This document shows, piece by piece, positions 1-13,229 of a DNA stretch of 14,632 nt. The stretch spans positions 1 to 14,632 of the forward strand of contig WWBZ02000043.1 in the NCBI GenBank assembly GCA_011503125.2. Direction: 5' to 3'. A program made the position numbers and the translations under genes. Source of the DNA: Botryosphaeria dothidea. Taxonomy: Eukaryota; Ascomycota; Dothideomycetes; Botryosphaeriales; Botryosphaeriaceae. Each line of letters starts with the position of its first letter. Position 1 is the stretch's first letter. The notes below the pieces were generated by a model. The model was given only the letters and a program-made list of their open reading frames with translations, was not told where the DNA came from and made no database searches.

Positions 1-878
1 GCCAGCCCGGCGAGGAAACCGCGCAGCATGCGGCTGTCCGGGTCATAGACGGCATACTCCAGCGGCGAACTCGGCCGCGCTGGCAGCCAGGGCGGATTGC
101 ACACGACCAGCGGCGCGCGACCGGCCGGGAACAGATCGGCTTCGATCACCTCGACCTGCGCACCGATGCCCAGCCGCGCGACGTTGTCGCGCGCACAAGC
201 CAGCGCGCGTGCGTCCTGATCGGTCGCCACCACGCGCTCGACGCCGCGCTTCGCCAGCACCGCGGACAGCACACCGGTGCCGGTGCCGATGTCGAAAGCG
301 GTCGAATCGCTCTTCAGCGCCGCCGGCAAGCGGCGCCCTTCGCCACCAGATCGACATACTCGCCGCGCACCGGCGAGAACAACGCCGTAATGCGGATGGA
401 TGCGCGCGCCCAGTGCCGGAATGTCGACGCCGTTGCGCCGCCACTCGTAGGCGCTGATCACGCCCAGCAGCTCGCGCAGCGAACAGACATAGGGCTCGCC
501 CGCCTCGCCGTGCGCCTGCGTGCAGGCCTCGACCACGTCCGGCGCGCGGCGCAGCGGAATGACGTGTCCGGCCTCGAACGGAATCAGCAGCATGCCCAGC
601 GTGCGCGCCCGTTGCGACTGCGCCAGCCGGTGCTGATTGAACGCATCGCGCAGCGTGGCCGCCGGCTTGCGCGGCTTGCGATCCACCCCGCCGCGCCATC
701 GCCTGCAGCAACTGCCGCGCGTTCTGGAAGTCACCGCGCCACAGCAGCGCCGTTGCCCTCGCTCGCCAGCCGGAAGGCCATGTCGGCAGTCAGCGTGTCG
801 TCGGCGACGACCACCTTCTTCGGGGGGGCTACGCCCCGCTTCGGATTGCCCAGCGGACGCTGTGTGCAGCGTCGCCAT
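1..878 (-). CDS. Class I SAM-dependent methyltransferase (HemK/PrmC-like NPPW motif), C-terminus cut off, frameshifted
   Basis: Reading the - strand from an ATG at 878 gives a methyltransferase whose substrate I cannot identify. The SAM-binding motif I reads DIGTGTG (273-293) and is followed by VVATDQDARALACARDNV. Motif IV reads VVCNPPWLPARP, with NPPW at 87-98; in known families this motif handles amide or amino nitrogens of glutamine or a nucleobase. The N-terminal part (about 390-685) reads RDAFNQHRLAQSQRARTLGM and, further on, RIHPHYG. The coding frame changes about five times: in the G7 run at 822-828, near 745-755, in the C4 run at 686-689, near 386 and near 325. Each shift is followed by a sensible continuation, so these look like sequence errors. 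The gene continues past the left edge. It diverges from the cas operon and has no visible tie to it. Confidence 0.75.
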   Translation of the reverse strand, partial: MATLHTASAGQSEAGRSPPEEGGRRRRHADCRHGLPAGERGQRRCCGAVTSRTRGSCCRRWRGGVDRKPRKPAATLRDAFNQHRLAQSQRARTLGMLLIPFEAGHVIPLRRAPDVVEACTQAHGEAGEPYVCSLRELLGVISAYEWRRNGVDIPALGARIHPHYGVVLAGARRVCRSGGEGRRLPAALKSDSTAFDIGTGTGVLSAVLAKRGVERVVATDQDARALACARDNVARLGIGAQVEVIEADLFPAGRAPLVVCNPPWLPARPSSPLEYAVYDPDSRMLRGFLAGL

Positions 879-913
879 CGGGCAACGCAAGTCGTGTATC
901 GGTCAAGGTTCGG

Positions 914-1390
914 TCACCGGATCAATCTACATTGCATATATATATGCGAAAGCGCCAGGCGGCCACCGGCGCTCACGCGGGCGGCAGCAGGGTCGCGCGT
1001 CCAGTTCTCCACCACCAGCCCGGGGTAATCGGCGAAGTCCGCTTCATTGTTCGTGACGAGGACAGCATCGACGCTCACCGCATGGGCGGCAATCATCCGG
1101 TCGAGCGCGTTTCGCCGACGGTCGCGAACGGCAGCCCGCAACGCGCCGAAGGACTGCGCGGCCGGAATGTTCGAAAGGCAACACCGAATGCGCTGAACCA
1201 GCGCCTCCAGAACGCTCTCGTCCCGCGCCCGGGTCTCCTCGCGCATTTCAAGTCCGGCACGCAACTCGGCATAGGTCACGACCGACATGACCGCGTCGCC
1301 CTCGCGCAACGATTCGAGCCGCGCAATCACCTGTGGCGGCGCCTGCTTCATGAGGTAGATGCAGATATTCGTATCGAGCATCCACGCCAT
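914..1390 (-). CDS. vapC: VapC-like PIN-domain toxin (ribonuclease) of a type II toxin-antitoxin pair
   Basis: PIN-domain proteins of this family are Mg-dependent ribonucleases held inactive by the co-encoded antitoxin. Four acidic residues expected of the active site are visible: D6 (MLDTN), E42 (TYAELRAG), D97 (ALDRMIAAH) and D118 (NNEADF). Known VapC proteins have about 130-140 residues. This reading has 158, and the last 25 or so after VVENW look unrelated to the family, so the true stop may lie earlier. Residues around 70-76 also appear to be read out of frame between two compensating indels (about 1160-1185). The ATG at 1388-1390 starts 3 nt after the vapB stop, the usual antitoxin-then-toxin order and coupling. 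Autoregulation through the upstream dyad is inferred. Confidence 0.82.
   Translation of the reverse strand: MAWMLDTNICIYLMKQAPPQVIARLESLREGDAVMSVVTYAELRAGLEMREETRARDESVLEALVQRIRCCLSNIPAAQSFGALRAAVRDRRRNALDRMIAAHAVSVDAVLVTNNEADFADYPGLVVENWTRDPAAARVSAGGRLALSHIYMQCRLIR
934..947. repeat. Perfect 14-bp AT-rich palindrome GCATATATATATGC
   Basis: A perfect inverted repeat lies about 60 bp upstream of the methyltransferase ATG (- strand), inside the C-terminal tail as read for vapC. It is a clear AT-rich island in GC-rich DNA. It could be an operator or part of a promoter for the methyltransferase, but no matching -35 element is obvious. Confidence 0.4.
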
Positions 1391-1393
1391 GAC

Positions 1394-1657
1394 CTAGACG
1401 CCCTCCCTGGAAACACCGGCAGCGCCCCAGTCCCGCTCCAGCTCCTCGTGGAATTCGCGCCCTTCGGACATGAAATCCGGACTGAACATCGCAAAGATCT
1501 CGCCCACACCGGCAAGGCTCTTGCGCTGCGCCGGCCGCAGTACCAGCGTATTCCCCACCCGCTCGATCTCCACCTCTTCCGACACCCCGGCAATGGCCAG
1601 TTCCTTCGGAATGCGCACAGCGAGCGAGTTGCCACTTTTGAAGATACGGGTTCGCAT
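1394..1657 (-). CDS. vapB: VapB-like antitoxin with AbrB/MazE-type DNA-binding domain
   Basis: This 87-residue protein starts at the ATG at 1655-1657. Residues 1-45 form a swapped-hairpin AbrB/SpoVT-type domain, with MRTRIFKSGNSLAVRIP, then EVEIERVGNTLVLRP; the F(K)SGNS..VR(I)P signature is typical of VapB antitoxins. The acidic C-terminal half (FHEELERDWG) would be the segment that binds and inhibits the PIN toxin encoded immediately downstream. The reading frame is open further upstream to 1783, but that extension (MASGGAFVDS...) resembles no antitoxin and includes the candidate operator, so I chose the inner ATG. Unlike most genes here, it shows no frameshift. It probably represses its own operon together with VapC. 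Confidence 0.85.
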   Translation of the reverse strand: MRTRIFKSGNSLAVRIPKELAIAGVSEEVEIERVGNTLVLRPAQRKSLAGVGEIFAMFSPDFMSEGREFHEELERDWGAAGVSREGV

Positions 1658-1679
1658 GATGAGTAAGGCTCTGGAACGG

Positions 1680-1716
1680 TGTACATACAGGATATACATC
1701 GATAAACGCCGTGCAA
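1680..1716 (-). promoter_or_regulatory. Candidate vapBC promoter and operator dyad
   Basis: On the - strand, TTGCAC (1716-1711) and TATCCT are separated by 16 nt and could be -35 and -10 elements. The -10 lies in an imperfect dyad, TGTACATACAGGATATACA (1680-1698), with 7 of 9 pairs matching. It ends 23 nt before the vapB ATG, where an autoregulatory VapB-VapC operator is expected. Function is inferred. Confidence 0.4.
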
Positions 1717-1805
1717 CGCGGTGGCGACGGGGCCAGGCAGCGAGGGCAGTAGCGCTATCGACGAACGCGCCCCCGGACGCCACACGTCTCTGCGGTCTCT
1801 GCGCG

Positions 1806-1924
1806 CTGCGACTGCGTCAGGCCGGTGCCGATTAATCGCATCGCGCAGCGTCGCAGCCGGCTTGCGATCCGCCCGCCGCGCCATCGCCCGCAGCAACTGC
1901 AGCGCGTTCTGGAAGTCGCCGCGG
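1806..1924 (-). pseudogene. Remnant copy of the methyltransferase N-terminal region
   Basis: Read on the - strand this stretch gives GDFQNALQLLRAMARRADRK and TLRDAINRHR, closely matching GDFQNARQLLQAMARR and RDAFNQHR of the methyltransferase at 613-739. The two copies are in direct orientation and lie on either side of vapBC. Copy 2 lacks a 9-bp unit (CGGCTTGCG) that is tandemly repeated in copy 1, an in-frame difference of three codons. Outside 1806-1924 the similarity stops: there is no start region upstream and no SAM-binding domain downstream, so this is a gene fragment, not a functional gene. Confidence 0.65.
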
Positions 1925-1928
1925 CTAA

Positions 1929-2046
1929 TCGTTAAATAGTGTGGCCACCCGCATACCGCCCCTCGTCATGACAAAAGGAACACTAAAGTCCACTGACATA
2001 CCCCCACCCTTGCACGCAAGCGGGTCTCAAGAGGAGGCCACGGAGT
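1929..2046 (+). promoter_or_regulatory. Intergenic region upstream of the cas operon, with cas3 ribosome binding site
   Basis: This stretch should hold the cas promoter, but I see no convincing -35/-10 pair. Visible items are a strong Shine-Dalgarno GAGGAGG (2031-2037) 9 nt before the TTG start of cas3, a small dyad CTTGC-AC-GCAAG (2009-2020) that could be an operator, and the palindrome GTGGCCAC (1941-1948). Only the ribosome binding site is well supported. Confidence 0.4.
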
Positions 2047-4297
2047 TTGCTCTACTTTGCGCACTCGACGCCACGGCAGGACCGATCAGATTGGCAACCG
2101 CTCCCTGAACACCTGCGAAACGTCGGGAGTCTGGCACGAGAGTTTGCAGCGGCATTCGGAGCCGGCCAGATTGCAGAGGTGGCAGGCCTTCTCCATGACC
2201 TCGGGAAATACACCGAAGACTTCCAGCGTCGCATTGCTGGTGAATCGCTGCGCGTAGATCACGCCACCTGGGGGCGCCATCGTCGCACGGCAACGGTACG
2301 GCGAACTGGCTCACCTCATCACCTACCCAATCGCCGGTCACCACGCGGGCCTTGCCAATGGGATCGAGAGCGGCGAGCGAACCTCGCTCAAGGAGCGCAT
2401 GCGCGAAGACACGCTGCCTCCGCTGTCCTCCGGACTGGCAAACAGGACATTCAACTGCCTGCCAGTCTGGGGGAACTCCCTTTCAAGCGAGGGGGCACGA
2501 ACGAGCCGACCTTTCAAGCGGCTTTTCTGGTTCGAATGCTGTTTTCCTGCCTCGTCGACGCGACTATCTCGACACCGAGTCCTTTTACGACAAGCAGGCG
2601 CAGCCGGGAGAGCCGGCCGACCGAAGTCAGCTGCGCGCCCAGCCCAGACCATCCCTGTCGGCATTGCGGGACCGCCTGAACGCCCATCTGTCCCGCTTTT
2701 CGGGGATACCGAGGTCAATCAGGTGCGCGCACGCATCCTTTCGCATGTACGTGGCGAAGCAGCGCGCGACCCAGGCCTGTTTTCGCTGACCGTACCCACT
2801 GGCGGCGGGAAAACCCTCGCATCGCTCGCCTTCGCACTGGACCACGCACTCCACCACGGTCTGCAGCGCGTGATATTCGTCATCCCGTTCACGAGCATCG
2901 TCGAGCAGAACGCCGCCGTATTCCGGCGCGCGCTGGGTGAACTGGGCGATGCCGCCGTGCTCGAGCACCACAGCGCCTTCGTCGTGCCCGAGCCCTCGCG
3001 TGCCGATGCGGAACGCTATCAGTCGCAGGCAAAGCTCAAGCTGGCGATGGAGAACTGGGACGCACCCCATCATCGTCACGACCGCAGTGCAGTTCTTCGA
3101 AAGTCTGTTTGCCGCGCGGCCGTCGCAGTGCCGCAAGCTGCATAACATCGCAGGCAGCGTAGTCATCCTCGACGAAGCCCAGACGCTGCCGCTGAAGCTG
3201 CTGCGCCCCGGCCGTCGCCGGCGATAGACGAGTTGGCGCGCAACTATCGCAGCAGCGTAGTGCTCTGCACCGCGACTCAACCCGCCCTGAACGCGCCGGA
3301 ATTCAACGGTGGGCTGGAACGGGTGCGGGAGCTCGCACCGGAGCCACACGACCTGTTCCGCGCACTTGAACGCGTGCGCGTCCGTCATGTGGGCGAACTT
3401 GCTGATGAAGCGCTGGCCGCACAAGATGCGTGCCCACGATCAGGTGCTGTGCATCGTAAATAACCGTCGCCATGCCCGCGCTGTATTCAAGGACATGCCG
3501 ACCTGCCTGGTGCCCGCCACCTGACGACACTGATGTGCGCCCGACATCGCAGCCAGGTATTGGCGAATGTTCGGGAAGACCTCAGGTCGGGACTCCCGTG
3601 CCGTCTTGTGTCGACCAGTCTGATCGAGGCCGGCGTGGATGTGGATTTCCCGCTGGTATTGCGCGCCGAGGCCGGTCTCGACTCCATCGCCCAGGCAGCA
3701 GGACGATGCAACCGGGAAGGGCTCCGAGATGCCGCCGCGAGCGAAGTAAGGGTTTTCTCCAACGCAAATGCTGACTGGGCACCACCGCCGGAACTCAAGC
3801 AGTTCGCCCAGGCTGCGGCCACGGTGTTGCGAACCATGCGGACGACCCTCTCTGCCCTGCGGCCATCGAAGCCTATTTCCGCGACTCTACTGGCAGAAGG
3901 GTGAGTTCGCGCTGGATGGCGGCGATCTGATGGGCCTGCTGCGGCGCAGCCGGCTCGACAGCCTGCCGCTGGAAACCCTGGCAACACGTTTCCGCATGAT
4001 CGATTCGGTACAGATGCCGGTCATCGTGCCCTACGACGACACCGCACGCGAAGCCCTGCGGGACCTGCGCTTCGCAGAAAGGAGTGGAAGCATCGCTCGC
4101 CGCTTGCAGCCCTATCTGGTGCAACTGCCCCGTCAGGGCTTCGAGGCGCTGCGCAAGTCGGGAGCCATTCAGCCGGTCGCAACAGATCGCTGGGGTGAGC
4201 AGTTCATGGCGCTGACGGTGATGGATTTTTACGACCCGCAGTTTGGTTTGAGCTGGGACGATCCAGCTTTTATCAAGGCGGAGAGCCTGTGCTGGTG

Positions 4298-4298
<1 letters not shown>
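2047..4298 (+). CDS. cas3: Cas3, type I-C HD nuclease-helicase (about 10 frameshifts)
   Basis: Cas3 is recruited by target-bound Cascade, nicks the displaced strand and unwinds and degrades the DNA. The TTG start at 2047 is supported by the GAGGAGG 9 nt upstream and by the N-terminus MLYFAHSTP. The HD nuclease has H22, H50-D51 (LLHDLGK, 2194-2199) and GHHAG (about 2336-2350). The helicase has motif I VPTGGGKT (2792-2815), motif II DEAQ (3171-3182), motif III CTATQP (3266-3283), motif [14 protein letters not shown] (about 3610-3650) and motif [10 protein letters not shown] (3692-3715). The span equals about 750 codons, normal for the family. The frame changes near 2270 (G5 run), 2430, 2560, 2700, 3062, 3205, 3425, 3500, 3858 and 3883, but all motifs survive. 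The stop TGA overlaps the next ATG. If the shifts are real, the gene is dead; I think they are sequence errors. Confidence 0.9.
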
Positions 4299-6851
<2,553 letters not shown>

Positions 6852-6852
<1 letters not shown>

Positions 6853-7731
6853 TGCCGGCCATCGCCCACCGCTACGAATTCGTCTACCTGTTCGATGTCA
6901 CCAACGGCAATCCGAACGGCGATCCGGACGCCGGCACCTGCCGCGACTGGATCCTGAAACCAACCACGGTCTGGTCACCGACGTGGCACTGAAGCGCAAG
7001 ATCCGCAACTTCGTCACCCTCGACAAGGAAGGCAGCCCGGGTTACGCGATCTACATGCAGGAAAAAGCCGTGCTCAACAACCAGCACAAACGGGCTTATG
7101 AGGCGCTGGAGATCAAACCGGAAGACAAGAAGCTGCCCAGGACGAAGCCAAGGCGCGCGAGATCACGGCCTGGATGTGCGCCAACTTCTTCGATGTCCGT
7201 ACCTTCGGGGCGGTGATGACCACCGGCATCAATGCCGGTCAGGTGCGCGGCCCGGTCCAGCTCGGCTTCGCCACCTCGGTTGAGCCGGTGCTGCCGCTGG
7301 AAATCTCCATCACGCGCATGGCAGTCACCACCGAGAAGGAAGCGGAGGCGCAGAGCGGTGACAACCGCACGATGGGCCGTAAGCACATCCTGCCCTATGG
7401 CCTGTACCGCGCCCACGGCTTCGTCTCCGCCAAGCTGGCCGAACGAACCGGCTTCTCCGATGCCGACCTGCAACTGCTCTGGCAGGCACTCATCAACATG
7501 TTCGAGCACGACCGCTCTGCCGCCCGCGGTGAAATGTCGGCCCGCAAGCTCATCGTGTTCGAGCATGAAAGTGCCATGGGCAACGCACCCGCTCACAAGC
7601 TTTTTGAAGCCGTTGACGTAGCCCGGGTTACGGACGAAGCAGATGGTCCGGCGCGCAGCTTTGCTGACTATCGGGTTACGGTGAATGCCGAGGCCCTGCC
7701 GCAAGGTGTAACCGTGCGCGAGTACCTCTGA
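6852..7731 (+). CDS. cas7c: Cas7c (Csd2), backbone subunit of type I-C Cascade (2 frameshifts)
   Basis: Cas7c polymerises along the crRNA spacer and forms the Cascade backbone. The start ATG has AAGGAG (6839-6844) 7 nt upstream and overlaps the cas8c stop. The N-terminus [20 protein letters not shown] is the family signature. After a shift near 6940-6960 the protein continues [17 protein letters not shown], and after another near 7137 with [37 protein letters not shown] and [19 protein letters not shown]. It ends VTVREYL at 7731. The span equals about 293 codons, as expected. Confidence 0.93.
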
Positions 7732-7752
7732 GCAGAGACAGGGGGACGAGCT

Positions 7753-8383
7753 ATGGACGACGATCTCATCCCCCTGTCAGCTCTGCAGCACTATCTCTAT
7801 TGCCCGCGTCAGTGCGCGCTCATTCATCTGGAGCAGCAGTGGGCAGAGAACCGCCAGACGGCGGAAGGGCGCTTGCTGCACGACAAGGCCGACACACCTG
7901 CGGTGGAGGTGCGGCACGGCGTGCGCACGGTCACGGCCATGCCCTTGTCCAGCACGGCCCTGGGTATCAGCGGGGTGGCGGACGTGGTGGAGTTCCACAT
8001 CGAGCCAACCGGCGAACGGCCGTATCCGGTGGAGTACAAACGCGGCGCCCCAAGGCTCACCGCCGCGGATGAAGTTCAACTCTGTGCTCAGGCCCTGTGT
8101 CCTCGAAGCGATGTTCGGGACGACAGTGATGGAGGGTGCCTTGTTCTACGGTCAGCCACGTCGGCGGGAATGCGTGGTATTCGACGAAGCGCTGCGCTCG
8201 CTTACACGAGAGACGATAGATGCCACCCGTGCCATGTTCATTTCCGGCCGTACGCCGCTCGCCAGTTATGAGGCCAGGCGCTGTGACAGCTGTTCCCTTC
8301 TCGATCTCTGTCAGCCGCGATTGCTGGGGAAAGCCGGCAATGTGGATGCCTGGCTGAAACGCCAGTTGCGGAACGAGGACTGA
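7753..8383 (+). CDS. cas4: Cas4, RecB-like Fe-S nuclease for spacer acquisition (frameshifted)
   Basis: Cas4 trims prespacers in a PAM-dependent way and works with Cas1-Cas2. The N-terminus has the first cluster cysteine in LYCPRQCALIHLE (C17/C21), and the C-terminal RRCDSCSLLDLC gives the C-X2-C-X5-C part of the Fe-S site. Nuclease residues are in GVADVVEFH and PVEYKRG, and VQLCAQALC follows. One frame change near 8093 joins the first part to AMFGTTVMEGALFYG and the end QLRNED. A second, compensated pair of indels near 8047-8063 has altered about six residues after YKRG. The start ATG follows GGGGGACGAG and lies 21 nt after cas7c. Confidence 0.9.
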
Positions 8384-8388
8384 AGCGC

Positions 8389-9431
8389 ATGCGCCGCCAG
8401 CTCAACACCCTGTACGTCACTACCGAAGGCGCCTGGCTCAAGAAGGACGGCGCCAACATCGTGATGGAGGTCGAGGGCGAGGAACGCGCCCGCCTGCCCT
8501 CCCACATGCTGGAGAGCATGGTGTGCATGGGACGGGTGATGGTGTCACCTCCGCTTTCTCGGCTATTGCGCCGAACAAGGGATCTCCGTCAGCTTTTTTG
8601 TCGCCCAACGGCCGGTTCCTGGCCCGCATGGAGGGACCGGTGTCAGGCAACGTATTGCTGCGGCGTGAGCAGTATCGACGCACCGACGATCCGTCCCGCT
8701 GTGCCCTTGTGGTCCGCAATCTGCTGATCGGCAAGGTACATAATCAGCGTGCGGTCCTTGGCCGGGCGCTGCGCGACCATGGCGAAGGCATGCCCGCAAC
8801 CGATGTCACCGCCTTGACGTACGCCCGTGAGCGCCTGCGCCGTATCTCTGCCCGTCTGCTGCAGGAAGATGACATCGATGTGCTCCGCGGCCTTGAGGGA
8901 GAGGCGGCGCAAGCCTATTTCGGTGTTTTCGACCATCTGATCCGCGCGCCGGAACCCGCCCTGCGTTTCAAGGGGCGAAGTCGTCGCCCGCCGCTGGATG
9001 CCGTGAATGCCCTGCTGTCCTTCCTCTACACGCTGCTGACCCATGACTGCCGCTCTGCGCTGGAGAGCGTCGGACTGGACCCCGCAGTGGGTTTCCTTCA
9101 TCGCGATCGCCCAGGCCGGCCCAGTCTTGCACTGGATCTGCTCGAAGAGTTCCGCCCCGTCATGGCTGATCGCCTGGCGCTTTCGTTGATCAACAGGCGT
9201 CAGCTTGGCGAACGTGACTTCATCCAGCTGGACAACGGTGCTGTCTCTCTGAAAGAGGCCTCTCGAAAGACCGTCCTGACGGCTTATCAGGAACGCAAGC
9301 GTGACGAGACGCGTCACGCCTTTCTTGATGAGAAGCTCGCCGTCGGCCTGTTTCCCGCCGTACAGGCGCAACTGCTCGCCCGTCATCTACGCGGCGACCT
9401 GGAAGCCTATCCACCCTTTCTGTGGAAGTGA
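8389..9431 (+). CDS. cas1: Cas1, CRISPR integrase (2 frameshifts)
   Basis: Cas1 with Cas2 inserts new spacers at the leader end of the array. The start region reads MRRQLNTLYVTTEGAWLKKD and lies 5 nt after the cas4 stop, with GAGG at 8375-8378. The protein changes frame near 8545-8553, reads GYCAEQGISVSF, changes again in the T6 run near 8602-8607, and is then open to 9431. The three metal ligands of the family are present: E in LEGEAAQAYF (8895-8897), H in GFLHRDR (9099-9101) and D in LALDLLEEFRP (9135-9137). The span equals about 347 codons, normal for Cas1. Confidence 0.94.
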
Positions 9432-9440
9432 GGCGGCGCG

Positions 9441-10138
<698 letters not shown>

Positions 10139-10547
10139 TGAAACATCATGACCAGCTACTCCGGCGCGCTGGCGACGAGTCGCGCCCCTCGCGGGCGCGT
10201 GGATTGAAACTCCACGACGCGGGCGGCCGCGCGCTCGTCGAGGTCGTCGCGCCCCTCGCGGGCGCGTGGATTGAAACAATTCAAGACGGAGTACCTGACA
10301 TGACGACGAAGGTCGCGCCCCTCGCGGGCGCGTGGATTGAAACCCACCGTCGCGCTCTCGACGTTGGCAACAGCTGCACGGTCGCGCCCCTCGCGGGCGC
10401 GTGGATTGAAACGCCTTGGCGTGCCACGAGAATTCATCGAGCGCGCCGTCGCGCCCCTCGCGGGCGCGTGGATTGAAACGTGGCCCTGCGCTCGGCGCAG
10501 TCCGAGCTCACAGGTCGCGCCCCTCGCGGGCGCGTGGATTGAAACGT

Positions 10548-10567
10548 GGATCACGTCATCGTGATCC
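10548..10567 (+). repeat. Self-complementary spacer (spacer 10)
   Basis: Within the spacer at 10546-10579, GGATCACG and CGTGATCC form a perfect 8-bp inverted repeat with a TCAT loop. The crRNA from this spacer could fold on itself in its guide part. Confidence 0.7.
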
Positions 10568-12827
10568 GTGACCAGTATGGTCGCGCCCCTCGCGGGCGCG
10601 TGGATTGAAACTCGCCTCGAGCTCGAAGGTGTCGCCCGCGCCATGTCGCGCCCCTCGCGGGCGCGTGGATTGAAACGCACCTCTCCCACGAACGCCATGT
10701 ATGCCGCGACGTCGCGCCCCTCGCGGGCGCGTGGATTGAAACTGGAGTGGGCTGTAAGCCGCTGGAAATCCGAGGTGTCGCGCCCCTCGCGGGCGCGTGG
10801 ATTGAAACTCGTCCGGCAACGCGGTGTGGAATGCGAGCGGCGGTCGCGCCCCTCGCGGGCGCGTGGATTGAAACGTCGATGCGATTTGCACGATTGCGCG
10901 AGATACCGGAAGTCGCGCCCCTCGCGGGCGCGTGGATTGAAACAAGTGAGCAAATCCCAACGAGACAAAGGCCAGCGTGTCGCGCCCCTCGCGGGCGCGT
11001 GGATTGAAACTGCACCTCTCGGATGCACACCGCGTCAATCTTTCGTCGCGCCCCTCGCGGGCGCGTGGATTGAAACTTCCATGTCGCCTGCATCCATACG
11101 TCAGGCTCGTAGTCGCGCCCCTCGCGGGCGCGTGGATTGAAACGTCCGCCAGCCGCAGCGCTTCCGGTTGTTCGCTGTCGCGCCCCTCGCGGGCGCGTGG
11201 ATTGAAACGACAAATTTACGGACATCGGGAAGCACGCATGGGAAAGGTCGCGCCCCTCGCGGGCGCGTGGATTGAAACTGCGGCATCACGTCCAGCACGT
11301 CAGTCAGCGACAGGTCGCGCCCCTCGCGGGCGCGTGGATTGAAACGGCTCGCGTCAAGGCAGCGACGAAGATATCGGGCGGCGTCGCGCCCCTCGCGGGG
11401 CGCGTGGATTGAAACGATACCGTCGGCCGTCTCCATCGTCCTGGTAGGCGGTCGCGCCCCTCGCGGGCGCGTGGATTGAAACGCCAGCCTGCAGCGCGAC
11501 CTCGCTGTTGGTCTGCCGTCGCGCCCCTCGCGGGCGCGTGGATTGAAACTTACGCCACGCCAATACCGCACCCATCACCGCCCCGTCGCGCCCCTCGCGG
11601 GCGCGTGGATTGAAACACCAACGCATCGCTGAAACCCGCGCTGGCTCTGGGTCGCGCCCCTCGCGGGCGCGTGGATTGAAACCCACGACGTCCAGCCCGG
11701 CCGCGCCGACGCCGTGCGCGTCGCGCCCCTCGCGGGCGCGTGGATTGAAACGCCGCGCTCTGGCAGAATGACCGACGAGCAGAAGGCGTCGCGCCCCTCG
11801 CGGGCGCGTGGATTGAAACGCATCCGCGAGCGGTCCGATCTTCCGGTCAGTCCAGGTCGCGCCCCTCGCGGGCGCGTGGATTGAAACACGGCCAGCGTGA
11901 CCAGCCCTTCGATTTCCTGCGGTCGCGCCCCTCGCGGCGCGTGGATTGAAACGGAGCGATCTTCGACGGCCAGATCAAGCAGACGCCTTGTCGCGCCCCT
12001 CGCGGGCGCGTGGATTGAAACTCCGGTGAGCTGAGCGGCGCCGACTTACGTGTCGGACGTCGCGCCCCTCGCGGGCGCGTGGATTGAAACCACGCGGCCT
12101 TCGCGTCGCGGGCGCGGTTCTGGGCCGTCGCGCCCCTCGCGGGCGCGTGGATTGAAACATCCAGAGCAACACGCCCAGCGCCGACACCAGTGTGTCGCGC
12201 CCCTCGCGGGCGCGTGGATTGAAACATCGTGAACATGGCGCACGGCGGCAAGCTGGAAAGGTCGCGCCCCTCGCGGGCGCGTGGATTGAAACGAGCTTGC
12301 CATTCGTCAGGCGAAGCTGCTCTCGTCGTCGCGCCCCTCGCGGGCGCGTGGATTGAAACGCTCCCGAACGTGACCCACCCATCCGGAATTATCGAAGTCG
12401 CGCCCCTCGCGGGCGCGTGGATTGAAACAATATCGAGGCCGGACAGATCGGACTTGATCGGCACCGTCGCGCCCTCGCGGGCGCGTGGATTGAAACATCA
12501 GTTGCGATTGGGACATTTCCAACACTCCGAGGTCGCGCCCCTCGCGGGCGCGTGGATTGAAACTTAAGGTTGAGCGTGACGGACTCGGACGCGAGCAGTC
12601 GCGCCCCTCGCGGGCGCGTGGATTGAAACTGCCGCTTCTGGCGTTCTTCGCTCGCGGCATTCAGTCGCGCCCCTCGCGGGCGCGTGGATTGAAACAGCCG
12701 CGGCGCGAGCTTGCCGCTCTTGCGCCAGGTGTCGCGCCCCTCGCGGGCGCGTGGATTGAAACTGGCATCCGTAGGCGACCGGCCACCACTGGCGCACCGT
12801 CGCGCCCCTCGCGGGCGCGTGGATTGA

Positions 12828-13229
<402 letters not shown>

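Noticed and set aside
634..640. GATTGAA, shared with the repeat 3' end (also inside cas2 near 9558), as a hint of a CreTA-like RNA antitoxin
   Set aside because: Only seven bases match, both places are inside coding sequence, and no handle-like end or repeat stem is present.
43..711. A 222-codon open frame on the - strand
   Set aside because: It runs partly out of frame with the recognisable methyltransferase motifs, which lie in a different frame over 1-325; only fragments of it are real.
2627..3424. A 265-codon open frame on the - strand, opposite cas3
   Set aside because: It is an antisense shadow of the Cas3 helicase motifs.
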